A stretch of 24,427 nt of DNA from DATAQC01 sp051005135 (GCA_051005135.1 JBPCJQ010000012.1:1-24427), one strand, 5' to 3'; numbered from the stretch's first letter, positions 7,760 to 15,388 are shown. The notes: a model not told the origin generated them from the sequence alone. Numbers and translations are program-made.

Positions 7760-8251
7760 ATGACCCACGTGGTGGTGCTGTCGGACACGCACATCCGACG
7801 AGGGGGCAGGCGCCGCTTGCCCGACGGCGTGTACCGCTACCTGGACGACGCCGATCTGATCCTGCACGCCGGCGACGTCGTCGTGGCTGAGGTGCTCGAC
7901 GAGCTCGGCGGTTTCGCGCCCGTCCGCGCCGTTCTAGGCAATAACGACGTAGAGCTGGCCGGCCTGTTGCCGCCGACACGTCTGTTCAGCGTCGAGGGCG
8001 TGCGCATCGCGATGATCCACGACAGCGGCCCTTCGACCGGCCGGGCCGCCCGCATGCGCCGCCGCTTCCCAGACGCCGATCTGGTGGTGTTCGGCCACAG
8101 CCACGTCCCGTGGGACACGGTGGGGCTCGACGGCCAGCTCCTCCTCAACCCTGGCTCACCCACCGAGCGACGGGCCCAGCCTCATCACACCATGGCCACC
8201 CTCGACGTGGAAGACGGCAAGGTCGTGGACCATGCCCTCCAAGTCGTGTGA
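7760..8251 (+). CDS. YfcE/MJ0936-type metallophosphoesterase
   Basis: This 163-residue single-domain calcineurin-like phosphoesterase uses a two-metal site. All signature motifs are present: D9 and H11 (LSDTH), D39 (LHAGDVV), N61 (VLGNNDVE), H86 (MIHDSG), and H112/H114 (FGHSHVP), with LLNPGS near the end. Length and motif order fit the YfcE/MJ0936 group, which in other organisms hydrolyse phosphodiesters. The natural substrate cannot be told from sequence. The frame is open to 7415, but that part lies over the PHP gene on the other strand. ATG 7760 begins immediately before the first beta strand, as in homologues. No clear Shine-Dalgarno site is seen. It converges on the BTAD gene with 4 bases between the stops. 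Confidence 0.9.
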   Translation: MTHVVVLSDTHIRRGGRRRLPDGVYRYLDDADLILHAGDVVVAEVLDELGGFAPVRAVLGNNDVELAGLLPPTRLFSVEGVRIAMIHDSGPSTGRAARMRRRFPDADLVVFGHSHVPWDTVGLDGQLLLNPGSPTERRAQPHHTMATLDVEDGKVVDHALQVV

Positions 8252-8255
8252 CGGC

Positions 8256-10928
8256 CTAACCGCAGAGCTCGATGGCGAGGCGCTCGCTCTCGGGCATGGG
8301 CTCGAGGTCGACCTCGGCCAAGCGTGACTTGAGCCTCCGGAAGGCGGCCCCCACCTCGTCGGGGCGTGACTGGCTGGCGTGCAGCCGCATGATGCGCCGG
8401 TAGACCTGCTCGCTGAGCGGGTCCATCTCGACGGCTCGCGATAACGTGTCCAGGGCAGCTCTCACGTCGCCCGCCAGCATCCGGGTGGCGGAAAGGGAGA
8501 CGAGCACGTCGATGGCCCGGCGGCGGAGGTCCTCACGAGGCATCTCGGCCCATGCCCAGTCGGCACCAGCGAGTAGCTCCCCCCGACACAGGTCGGCAGC
8601 TGCCTGCAGACAGGCGGCCCATTCGGGGTCGCCGGTGCGCGCGCCCGCACGAGGCAGGGCGGCCTGGAAATCCCACAGGTCGACCTCGAACACGGGCTCG
8701 ATGCGGTACCGGTCGCCGTCGCGTTCGATGATCTTCAGGGCCTTTGTATCCGTGGCCCTGCGCAAGAGGCTGCGCAGGTTGCCCAGCGCGGTCCAGAACC
8801 ATTCCGAACCCCGGCCGGGGTCGGCCTCCGGCCACAGCGCTTCAGTGGCGACATCGAGGGTGGTGCCCTCGGGGTGCAGGAGGTAGAAGGCGAGCAGCTC
8901 CCGCGCTTTGGCCCGCAGCCCGCTGCGAATCTCCCTGCCTCCCACCTCGATGCGGTACTGGCCGAGCACCCGTACCTGGATAGGGGCGGGATCGGAGCCC
9001 ATGAGCACAGGGAAAGGCCGCTCGTCGGGGGGGTCAGCGACCACCGGGCGGTCGTCGGTACGGGCCGCCTCGATGACCTGGAGCAACTCGGTTGCTGCCT
9101 CGGGGTCGATGGCGAACAACCGGGACCCGGCCAGGTCGCCCGTTCCCTGGTCGGAGGACATGGTGTTGACAACACCACCGGGCTGCAGGCTGACGGTTGC
9201 CGCTCCGGCGAACGTGTCCCCGACGACCACCGTGGTTACCCCCAATGGCTTCCCACGGCCCGCCAGGTCGCTGAGCCGGTCGGCCAGCGCGCCGGGCCGA
9301 GGTGTCGCCAGCACGAGCAGGGGTCGAGTGTGTGCGGTGGGCCGATCCTCGTCCCCACGATCGAGGTCAGCGCCACTGGCCGCCCGCCGGGTCACTTCGG
9401 CCTCGAGGTCGTCCAGAGCGCTCGCGAGAGACTGGGCCCGCTCCAGCCCAGGGAAGGACGGCCCGGGCGGCAGGACGTCACCCACGGTGATCACCTTCCC
9501 CACGTCGGGACCGGTGGTCGCGAGGAACGTGGTGAGCAACGCCCGGGCGGCATCGGCTGCGCCCGGGCCGACTACGGCGAGGGGCTGGGACGCCAGGTCG
9601 ACGGGCACTTCCTCGCCGGTGCGCTCGGCGCCGACCACCAAGGCCGGGGATACCCCGCTGGGCGGGATCCAGGCCAGGCCCCGGTGGGACAAGGCGAAGC
9701 GCTCGAGTTGGCGGCTGAGGCCACCTTCGGTGGGGTCGTCGTGAAAGAGACCGGCCGAGGGGGCACCTGCGGGCCTCCGCCGTCGATCGCGAAGACGGGC
9801 TCGGCGCAAGGCGGAGCTGATGCCGAGCGCCAAGGTTGGCCCGACCACGACGCCGGGCAGCTCGCAGGCCACCGGCGAGCCGGGCCTGGCGTCGAGCTCT
9901 TGGTCTCGGTCGGATGCGCCATTTAGGCCCGCGGCTGGTTCAGCGGTGGCCGCGACCCCGGCCGGGGGTGCCTCGTCGCCTGGTTGGGCGCCAGGCGCGG
10001 GCAGGTCTGCCGGGCCGGCGGGCCCAGCAACTGCCTCATGGGCGGCGCCACCGCCCGGGCCGGCGGGCCCGGGCACAGGCATCCAGCGTTCGACGGCCCG
10101 CCGGACGGCCTCGTCCACGACGATCGTGAACCACTCGGCGGCCTCGTCCTGGGCTTCGTGAAGTTGGGAGACGATGTCGCCCCCGGCGGGCTCGTCACCC
10201 CCAGCGCCGGCCACAGCGGCTGTCGCCGCCGCGGGCGGCACCATGGGGACGTGGCCCATCGCCGGGGCCAATGCGTCGGCGATCGTCGCAGGCAGGGCCT
10301 CGGCCAGCGCCGCGCCCAGCTGGGAAACCGAGGTTCGCAGCTCGTGCACCGCCCACTCGAGCCCCGACGCCAAGGCGGGGCCAACGGCGTCGGCTACCAG
10401 GCCAGGCAGCGCCTCCTGGAGCGCGGCCCGGGTGCCGCCCATGGTGACCGCCTCGGTGCGCAGGCGGGCCGCGCATCCCTCCAGCTCAGCCAGTGACACG
10501 TTGAGCTCCGCCTCCTGGGATCCCGTCACCTGGAGTAGGGCGGCCTCCTGGCGGGCCAGCCGGTCGGACAGGGCGGCGATGTTGGCGTTGACGTCGTCGA
10601 ACTCGCCTCGCAGCCAGGCTAGAACCTGGGCGGCGGGGTCAGCTGGTGCGGGTGGTTCCTCTATCGGATCGTCATAGACGTTGCTCTCGTCGGTCATGGC
10701 AGCCCCACCGGCCTCCTCGTCGGGTGCGATGGCAGCCGTAGTCGTCGGCAGCCGTCTGTCGATCAGATGCAGCGGCTTCGGCCCCTGTTCCCACACATCG
10801 GGGCAGCCACCGAATCGCCCGGTGCACACCGCCCCGCACACGTCACAGGTACAAGCCTGTTGTCCGGCGGTCATGGGGTGGTCACATTCAGGGACGATCT
10901 GGCACACGAACTCGTGACACCAGCCCAT
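8256..10928 (-). CDS. BTAD/SARP-like transcriptional regulator with Cys-rich N-terminus
   Basis: This is an 890-residue multidomain protein. Residues 1-45 hold nine Cys and two His (C4, H5, C9, C15, H17, C26, C28, C31, C35, C42 among them), a likely zinc-binding knot. Residues 95-285 are helical, Ala-rich and coiled-coil-like. Residues 285-355 are a Gly/Pro/Ala linker that includes the palindromic-repeat peptide. Residues 358-375 are weakly hydrophobic and are followed by RRARLRDRRRR. Residues 405-625 resemble the degenerate nucleotide-binding region found ahead of BTAD domains in large actinobacterial regulators. Residues 648-745 form an OmpR-like winged helix (VRVLGQYRIEVGG, RAKARELLAFYLLHP) and 748-890 the BTAD TPR-like domain. 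It probably regulates transcription; the target is unknown, though it lies divergently beside the oxidase operon. ATG 10928 has TAAGGT six bases upstream. Met78 is an alternative start. Confidence 0.8.
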   Translation of the reverse strand: MGWCHEFVCQIVPECDHPMTAGQQACTCDVCGAVCTGRFGGCPDVWEQGPKPLHLIDRRLPTTTAAIAPDEEAGGAAMTDESNVYDDPIEEPPAPADPAAQVLAWLRGEFDDVNANIAALSDRLARQEAALLQVTGSQEAELNVSLAELEGCAARLRTEAVTMGGTRAALQEALPGLVADAVGPALASGLEWAVHELRTSVSQLGAALAEALPATIADALAPAMGHVPMVPPAAATAAVAGAGGDEPAGGDIVSQLHEAQDEAAEWFTIVVDEAVRRAVERWMPVPGPAGPGGGAAHEAVAGPAGPADLPAPGAQPGDEAPPAGVAATAEPAAGLNGASDRDQELDARPGSPVACELPGVVVGPTLALGISSALRRARLRDRRRRPAGAPSAGLFHDDPTEGGLSRQLERFALSHRGLAWIPPSGVSPALVVGAERTGEEVPVDLASQPLAVVGPGAADAARALLTTFLATTGPDVGKVITVGDVLPPGPSFPGLERAQSLASALDDLEAEVTRRAASGADLDRGDEDRPTAHTRPLLVLATPRPGALADRLSDLAGRGKPLGVTTVVVGDTFAGAATVSLQPGGVVNTMSSDQGTGDLAGSRLFAIDPEAATELLQVIEAARTDDRPVVADPPDERPFPVLMGSDPAPIQVRVLGQYRIEVGGREIRSGLRAKARELLAFYLLHPEGTTLDVATEALWPEADPGRGSEWFWTALGNLRSLLRRATDTKALKIIERDGDRYRIEPVFEVDLWDFQAALPRAGARTGDPEWAACLQAAADLCRGELLAGADWAWAEMPREDLRRRAIDVLVSLSATRMLAGDVRAALDTLSRAVEMDPLSEQVYRRIMRLHASQSRPDEVGAAFRRLKSRLAEVDLEPMPESERLAIELCG
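10028..10074 (-). repeat. 47-bp double-hairpin repeat, copy 2 (inside the BTAD gene)
   Basis: Read on the minus strand it has the same parts as copy 1: 9-bp stem GCCCGGGCC with loop CGCC, a second stem GGTGG/CCGCC closed by one G-T pair, and the tail GAGGCAGTTG. It encodes PGPAGPGGGAAHEAV at residues 286-300 in the same reading frame as in treZ. The host region is a low-complexity linker, where an insertion would be tolerated. Confidence 0.75.
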
Positions 10929-10934
10929 GTCGCC

Positions 10935-10940
10935 ACCTTA
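10935..10940 (-). promoter_or_regulatory. Putative -10 element of the BTAD gene (leaderless)
   Basis: On the minus strand TAAGGT fits TANNNT and lies six bases before ATG 10928. The same bases could instead act as a weak Shine-Dalgarno (AAGGTGG), so this is not certain. It supports the start that includes the Cys-rich region. Confidence 0.4.
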
Positions 10941-11024
10941 CCGGCCGGTCGCCGCCGGCTTGGCCCGACAGAGGGACCACCAGTCGGGGGGCAGGTGCTT
11001 TTGAGGATTCGGCCCGAGTAGCCG

Positions 11025-11030
11025 TATCGT
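11025..11030 (+). promoter_or_regulatory. Putative -10 element of ctaB
   Basis: TATCGT fits TANNNT and lies nine bases before ATG 11040, which would give a leader of zero to three bases. It would drive the first gene of the oxidase locus from the 111-base divergent gap. Confidence 0.35.
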
Positions 11031-11039
11031 CGGGCCGAG

Positions 11040-11927
11040 ATGTCCATCCCTGCCGCCGTCACCCCTCGCAGTCGGGTCGCGGCCTATGTGGCGCTCACCA
11101 AACCGCGCATCATTGAGCTGCTGCTGGTGACGACGGTGCCGACCATGGTCGTAGCCCAGCGGGGGCTGCCCTCAGGATGGCTGGTGCTGGCCACGCTGGT
11201 GGGAGGGGCGCTGGCGGCGGCCGGGGCCAACACCGTGAACATGTACCTCGACCGGGACATAGACCGGCTAATGAAACGCACCCGCGGCCGGCCTCTGGCA
11301 ACGGGTGAGATCGCCCCTGTCAACGCGCTGGTCTTCGCCGTGGTCCTGGAGGCGGCCGCCGCCGTCGAGCTGTGGCTGCTGGTCAACCCCCTGAGCGCGG
11401 TGCTGGCCCTGAGCGCCACCCTCTTCTACGTCTTCGTCTACACGCTGTGGCTGAAGCGCACCTCCTCGCAGAACATCGTCATCGGCGGTGCCGCCGGAGC
11501 GGTGCCGGTGCTCGTGGGCTGGGCCGCGGTCCGAGACTCGCTGGGCCTAGCACCCCTGGTGTTGTTCGCCATCATCTTCTACTGGACCCCGCCCCACTTC
11601 TGGGCCCTGGCCATCCGCTACCGGGAGGACTACGCCGCTGCCGACGTGCCCATGCTCCCGGTCGTGGCCTCCTTCGCGGAGACGGCCCGCAAGATCGTGC
11701 TCTATACCGTGATCCTGTGGGTGCTCACTCTGGTGTTCTGGCCGGTGGGGCAGATGGGCGACCTCTACCTGGCGGCGGCCATCGTCCTCGGCGGGGTCTT
11801 CACCTGGAAGGCCACCCGGCTTGCCGCCGACGGTACCCCCGAGCGAGCCATGCGCCTGTTTGGCTGGTCGATCACCTACGTGACCCTTCTGTTCGCAGCC
11901 ATGGCGGTTGACCAGTTGATCCGTTGA
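11040..11927 (+). CDS. ctaB: Protoheme IX farnesyltransferase (heme O synthase)
   Basis: This 295-residue integral membrane UbiA-family prenyltransferase adds a farnesyl group to heme B to make heme O, the precursor of heme A. The start region has the usual YVALTKPRIIELLLVTTVPTM. The first Asp-rich prenyl-diphosphate motif is NMYLDRDID (N67, D71, D75), followed by TRGRPLATG and KRTSSQNIVIGGAAGAVPVL. The second motif region is YREDYAAADVPM (D199, D203). About eight or nine hydrophobic segments are visible and the length is normal. It opens the oxidase locus, 55 bases before the subunit I paralogue, and would supply heme to both sets of oxidase genes. No ctaA (heme A synthase) is in this window. 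Confidence 0.96.
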   Translation: MSIPAAVTPRSRVAAYVALTKPRIIELLLVTTVPTMVVAQRGLPSGWLVLATLVGGALAAAGANTVNMYLDRDIDRLMKRTRGRPLATGEIAPVNALVFAVVLEAAAAVELWLLVNPLSAVLALSATLFYVFVYTLWLKRTSSQNIVIGGAAGAVPVLVGWAAVRDSLGLAPLVLFAIIFYWTPPHFWALAIRYREDYAAADVPMLPVVASFAETARKIVLYTVILWVLTLVFWPVGQMGDLYLAAAIVLGGVFTWKATRLAADGTPERAMRLFGWSITYVTLLFAAMAVDQLIR

Positions 11928-11968
11928 GCCAGGCGCCTCCCGAGTCGATCGGGTCGAGGGGTGCTGTA

Positions 11969-11974
11969 TAGAGT
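11969..11974 (+). promoter_or_regulatory. Putative -10 element of the subunit I paralogue
   Basis: TAGAGT fits TANNNT and lies eight bases before ATG 11983, in the 55-base gap after ctaB. No good Shine-Dalgarno site precedes this ATG, so a leaderless internal promoter for the accessory oxidase genes is plausible. Confidence 0.35.
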
Positions 11975-11982
11975 CCGCCGGA

Positions 11983-13671
11983 ATGACTGTGACCGATACG
12001 ACCGAGGCCACCGAGGAGGAGGTCACCGCCGCAGAGGCGCCGGCAACACCTGCCCCGTGGCCGCCGGCTACCGACCACAAGGTCGTCGGCACCCTGTTCG
12101 TGGTCCTCGGCATCGTCTTCCTGGTCGTCGCCGGCGTGCTCGCCGCCGTCATGCGGGCCCAGCTCAGCGGGCCCGACACCGGTGTGGTGACCGACAGCAC
12201 CTACCGTCAGCTGTTCACCCTGCACGGCACGCTCGGCGTGTTCGGTTTCCTGGGCCCGGTCTGGGTGGGCGTGGCCACGGCCGTGGTACCCCTCCAGATC
12301 GGAGCTGCCCGCCTGGCCTTCCCCCGCCTCCAGGCCCTGGCCCTGTGGCTGGTAGTGGCGGGCGGGGGGATGATGATCGCCTCGCCGTTCGCCAGCGGGG
12401 GCAAGGTCATCAGCGGATGGGCGTTGTCCACGCCCATCCCCGAGGGCCGGGCCTTCCGGGGCGAGTCGGCCGACCTGGCCGTCCTGGGCCTGGGCCTGGT
12501 GGCCACCGCCCTGGTGCTGGCGGGCGCCAACCTGGTGGTGACTGTGATCAAGATGCGCGCACCCGGGCTGAGCTTGCGGCGGACGCCGCTGTTCTCCTGG
12601 TCGGTGCTGGTGTCGGGCTCGGTGCTTATCCTGGCCCTGCCGGTGCTGGTCGGCGCCCTCGTGATGCTCTTCGTAGACCGCCACTACAACGGGCACATCT
12701 TCAATGGCTTCACGGGCTCCGGCGGCGGCGACTCCCTCCTGTGGCCTCGGCTGTTCTGGTTTGCCGCCTACCCCACCCTGTGGGCGTTCCTGATTCCCGG
12801 CCTGGGAGTGGCGGCCGAGATCGTGCCCGTCTTCGCCCGCCGCCGTCTGTTCTCCCATCGACGGGCTACCGCCGCGTTGGGCGCGCTCGGCGTGCTCGCC
12901 TTCGCCGGCTGGGGCAGCCAGGTGGCCAGCTTGTCACGGGCCCGGGGGATGTTCGCGGTCGGCGCCCTGCTGGTTCTGGCTCCGGTGGCCTCGGTTGCCC
13001 TGAACCTGGTGGCTACCGCCGGCTCGGGCCTGCGGGAGGCGACGGTACGGGCGGCCGAGCTGTTCACCGCCCCCATGGCCTATATGGCCGGGTTCCTGGT
13101 GGTGCTGGCCTTGGGCCTGGCCGGTGCCGCCGTGGCGGCCGTAGGGTCGAGCACCATCGCCGCTCGCGACTACTGGCAGGTGGCCACCCAACACACGCTG
13201 TTCTTCGGTGCTTCCACCTTGGCCGCGGTCGCCGCCCTCGCCTACTGGGCGCCCAAGCTCTGGGGGCGCCATCTGTCGGAGAAAGCGGCCCTGCTGGCCG
13301 CCACGCTTCTCGCCGGTGGGATGCTGGTGAGTGGCCTGGCCATGTTCGTGCTCGGTTACCAGGAGATGCATGTGCACGTCGCCACCTACGCCTCCGACGA
13401 CCGCTTTCGCCCCGCCAACCTGGTCGCCACCGCGGGTGCTGTCCTCACTGCCCTGGGCTTCGTGGTCTTCGTGTCTGATCTGGCCCTGAGCGTGGTCGGT
13501 CGCCGGGGCAGGGCCGCCGGAGCCGATCCCTGGGGCGGCCACACCCTGGAATGGGCCACGTCGTCGCCACCGCCCTCCTACAACTTCGACCGGCTCCCCG
13601 AGATCCGCTCGGAGGCCCCCGTGCTCGACCTGCGTGTTGCCGCCCAGCTCGGATCCGAGGGCAACGGCTGA
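11983..13671 (+). CDS. Heme-copper oxidase subunit I paralogue lacking the oxygen-reducing site
   Basis: This 562-residue polytopic membrane protein is clearly related to CtaD downstream: both share TDHK/VDHK, PLQIGA, AFPRL, MRAPG, EIVPVFAR-type segments and the tail LEWxTSSPPPxYNF. Both low-spin heme ligands are kept: H81 (FTLHGT) and H404 (ATQHTLFF). The catalytic centre is gone: the CuB His of GHPEVY is Y263 and the cross-linked Tyr is W267 (AAYPTLW); the CuB His pair of WAHHMF is A315-S316 (WGSQVAS); the heme a3 His is T402. The D-channel Asp (ARDVAFPR) is Leu and the K-channel Lys is lost. The Arg pair near the heme propionates becomes EMHVHV (H463, H465). The intact frame and membrane segments argue against decay. 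It probably binds one heme and moves electrons or has a structural role; it cannot reduce oxygen by the known mechanism. Confidence 0.85.
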   Translation: MTVTDTTEATEEEVTAAEAPATPAPWPPATDHKVVGTLFVVLGIVFLVVAGVLAAVMRAQLSGPDTGVVTDSTYRQLFTLHGTLGVFGFLGPVWVGVATAVVPLQIGAARLAFPRLQALALWLVVAGGGMMIASPFASGGKVISGWALSTPIPEGRAFRGESADLAVLGLGLVATALVLAGANLVVTVIKMRAPGLSLRRTPLFSWSVLVSGSVLILALPVLVGALVMLFVDRHYNGHIFNGFTGSGGGDSLLWPRLFWFAAYPTLWAFLIPGLGVAAEIVPVFARRRLFSHRRATAALGALGVLAFAGWGSQVASLSRARGMFAVGALLVLAPVASVALNLVATAGSGLREATVRAAELFTAPMAYMAGFLVVLALGLAGAAVAAVGSSTIAARDYWQVATQHTLFFGASTLAAVAALAYWAPKLWGRHLSEKAALLAATLLAGGMLVSGLAMFVLGYQEMHVHVATYASDDRFRPANLVATAGAVLTALGFVVFVSDLALSVVGRRGRAAGADPWGGHTLEWATSSPPPSYNFDRLPEIRSEAPVLDLRVAAQLGSEGNG

Positions 13672-14336
13672 TGGCGGTCACCGCCCCCGACCGGGCTGCG
13701 GTCCCCTCGGCCACCGGGCATGGCGCCTCGCCGTTGGCGCTACCCACCGGTGCCAGGGTGGAGCCTCTGCCCGCCGGGCGACCACCGGGCACCACCCTGC
13801 TGGGGATGAAGCTGCTGCTGGCGGCCGATGCCATGGTGCTGGTGACCATGCTGGTGGCCTACTTCACGGTGAAGGGCGGCTCGCCGGCGTGGCCTGCCCC
13901 CGGCGTGAAGCTCAGCACCTACCTGCCCACCGTCGTCACCATCACGGTGGCCATGTCGGCGGCGTCGGTGGCCTGGATGGTCTTCGCCGTCCGCCGCAAC
14001 GATCAGCGCAACGCTTTCTCGGCTGCGGTGCTCACCGTGATCCTGGGCCTGGCCATCGCCAACGCCCAGTGGTACTCCATGGTCCACGCCGGCTTCGGGC
14101 CCTCCAAGCACGCCTACGCCACCCTCTATGACCTGCTCATCGGTTTCCACCTCGTCCATGTCGTAGTCGGCATCGTGGCCGTGATGGTGGTGGCGGCGCA
14201 GACGGTGGCCGGCCACTACGGCCGTGACGACCACGACCCGGTGGCCGCCGCGGCCTTGTTCTGGCAGTTCGGCAACGTCACCTGGCTCAGCGTGATGACC
14301 GCCCTGTTCCTCCTGAGTCGTCATGCCCACAAGTAG
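13671..14336 (+). CDS. Cytochrome c oxidase subunit III-like protein (accessory set)
   Basis: This 221-residue protein has about five membrane segments and the subunit III fold signatures LIGFHLVHVVVGIVAV (canonical GFHGAHVTLG) and ALFWQFGNVTWLSVMTALFLL (canonical YWHFVDIVW). In that second motif the usual His and Asp are Gln and Asn (Q199, N202), and the conserved Glu of the early membrane segment aligns with D53. ATG 13671 overlaps the preceding stop as TGATG, so translation is coupled to the subunit I paralogue. The frame is open upstream to 13551 but only within that gene. A Pro/Ala-rich 40-residue N-terminal tail precedes the first membrane segment. Subunit III normally steadies proton uptake and binds lipid; here it probably partners the inactive subunit I. 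Confidence 0.8.
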   Translation: MAVTAPDRAAVPSATGHGASPLALPTGARVEPLPAGRPPGTTLLGMKLLLAADAMVLVTMLVAYFTVKGGSPAWPAPGVKLSTYLPTVVTITVAMSAASVAWMVFAVRRNDQRNAFSAAVLTVILGLAIANAQWYSMVHAGFGPSKHAYATLYDLLIGFHLVHVVVGIVAVMVVAAQTVAGHYGRDDHDPVAAAALFWQFGNVTWLSVMTALFLLSRHAHK

Positions 14337-14351
14337 CGAAGTGGTGTCGCC

Positions 14352-15329
14352 TTGCTGACGCAGTCGGCCAAGGTCGACCTGGCGCTCTCCGGGTTGGCGT
14401 TGGTGGCCGCCCTTGCCTACGGCATCTCCACCGGCGAGCGCGACGGCGTGCTCATGCTCCTGGGCCTGGTGCTGGTGGCCGCCTTCGCCGGCATCGCAGT
14501 CACAGGCGAGCGCAGCAACGAGCTCCCACCTGTCGTACCCCCGGACGCCCCGCCGCCCGAGCTGCACCCGGTGGCGCCGGTCCGCCCCGTGGCCGGCGGG
14601 CTGTGGCCGGCGCTGGGCGCGGTGGCCTTGACCCTGGTCCTGCTGGGCTTCGTGGTCGGCCCGGTGATGACCGTCGCCGGCTTGGTCGTAGGGGTGGCCA
14701 CGGTGGCGGGCTGGATGACCGGTGTGTCCTCCGACCACACCGGCATGGCTCACGACCTCCTGCCCATCGGCCTGCCGGTGGTCGGGCTGTTCAGCATCTT
14801 CAGCCTGATGTTCTTCCTGTCCCGGGTGCTGCTGGCCGTGCCGGAGCAGGCATCGACGGCCATCGCCCTGCTCGCCGCCATCACCATCCTGGCCACGGCC
14901 AGCCTGGTCACGATGGCGCCCGAGCTCTCCAAGCAAGCGCTGGTCGCCATTCTCGCCGTGGCCAGCGCGGTGCTCGGCGGCGGTGGTATCGTCGCTGCCG
15001 CGGTTGGGCCCCGCAAGATCGAGAAGCCGGCGGGGGTGTCGGCCGGCCCGGTCAAGGTGGCGGCCCAGGGGCTGCAGTTCCTGGAGAAGCAGGTCACGGT
15101 GAAAGCCGACCTTCCCGCCGACATCTCGTTCAAGAACGAGGACAAGGCCATCCCCCACAACATCGCCATCTTCAGCGACCCCGACTTCACAAAGCGGGTC
15201 TTCACCGGCGACATCATCCCCGGCCCCGTCACCGTCGACTACCGCTTCACCGCCCCTCCGGCCGGCACCTACTACTTCCACTGCGACGTGCACCCCAGCA
15301 TGCAGGGCAAGCTCGTGGTCACCGCCTGA
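14352..15329 (+). CDS. Polytopic membrane protein with C-terminal amicyanin-like cupredoxin
   Basis: This 325-residue protein has about seven membrane segments (near residues 8-25, 32-50, 84-102, 104-121, 138-162, 168-188 and 196-218) followed by a cupredoxin domain from about 230 to 325. The type 1 copper ligands are H269 (IPHNIAIF), C311, H314 and M317 (HCDVHPSM); the Cys-x2-His-x2-Met spacing is that of amicyanin. The first 125 residues resemble the actinobacterial oxidase subunit IV layout (two segments, hydrophilic stretch, two more), which would make this a fusion; that part is a weak call. Start is TTG at 14352, 15 bases after the subunit III-like stop; no ATG or GTG is in frame nearby. 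The copper domain probably faces outside and could pass electrons to or from CuA of CtaC, encoded next. Confidence 0.8.
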   Translation: MLTQSAKVDLALSGLALVAALAYGISTGERDGVLMLLGLVLVAAFAGIAVTGERSNELPPVVPPDAPPPELHPVAPVRPVAGGLWPALGAVALTLVLLGFVVGPVMTVAGLVVGVATVAGWMTGVSSDHTGMAHDLLPIGLPVVGLFSIFSLMFFLSRVLLAVPEQASTAIALLAAITILATASLVTMAPELSKQALVAILAVASAVLGGGGIVAAAVGPRKIEKPAGVSAGPVKVAAQGLQFLEKQVTVKADLPADISFKNEDKAIPHNIAIFSDPDFTKRVFTGDIIPGPVTVDYRFTAPPAGTYYFHCDVHPSMQGKLVVTA

Positions 15330-15341
15330 GTTGAGGATTGG

Positions 15342-15387
15342 ACGTTTGCCGCGGCCTCGGGAGACAGTGGTGATCGCCGGCGAACGT
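15342..15387 (+). promoter_or_regulatory. Inverted repeat in the gap before ctaC
   Basis: ACGTTTGCCG (15342-15351) and CGGCGAACGT (15378-15387) are complementary at nine of ten positions across a 26-base loop, in the 72-base gap between the cupredoxin gene and ctaC. It could be an operator or an mRNA stem-loop that separates the accessory set from the core oxidase genes. There is no U-tract, so a classical terminator is unlikely. Confidence 0.3.
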
Positions 15388-15388
15388 T

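Noticed and set aside
9460..9575. Possible third copy of the palindromic repeat (GGCCCGGGCGG near 9460 and GCCCGGGCC near 9561)
   Set aside because: Only 9-11 bases match, without the second hairpin or the GAGGCAGTTG tail. Such short GC-rich matches are expected by chance here.
11961..13478. Alternative plus-strand frame over the subunit I paralogue
   Set aside because: Arg/Gly-rich translation without membrane segments. The frame at 11983 gives a polytopic protein clearly related to CtaD.
11983..13671. Idea that the subunit I paralogue is a nitric oxide reductase or a pseudogene
   Set aside because: NorB keeps the three histidines around its non-heme metal, which are absent here. The frame is intact, overlaps the next gene by one base and keeps both low-spin heme ligands, so neither explanation fits.
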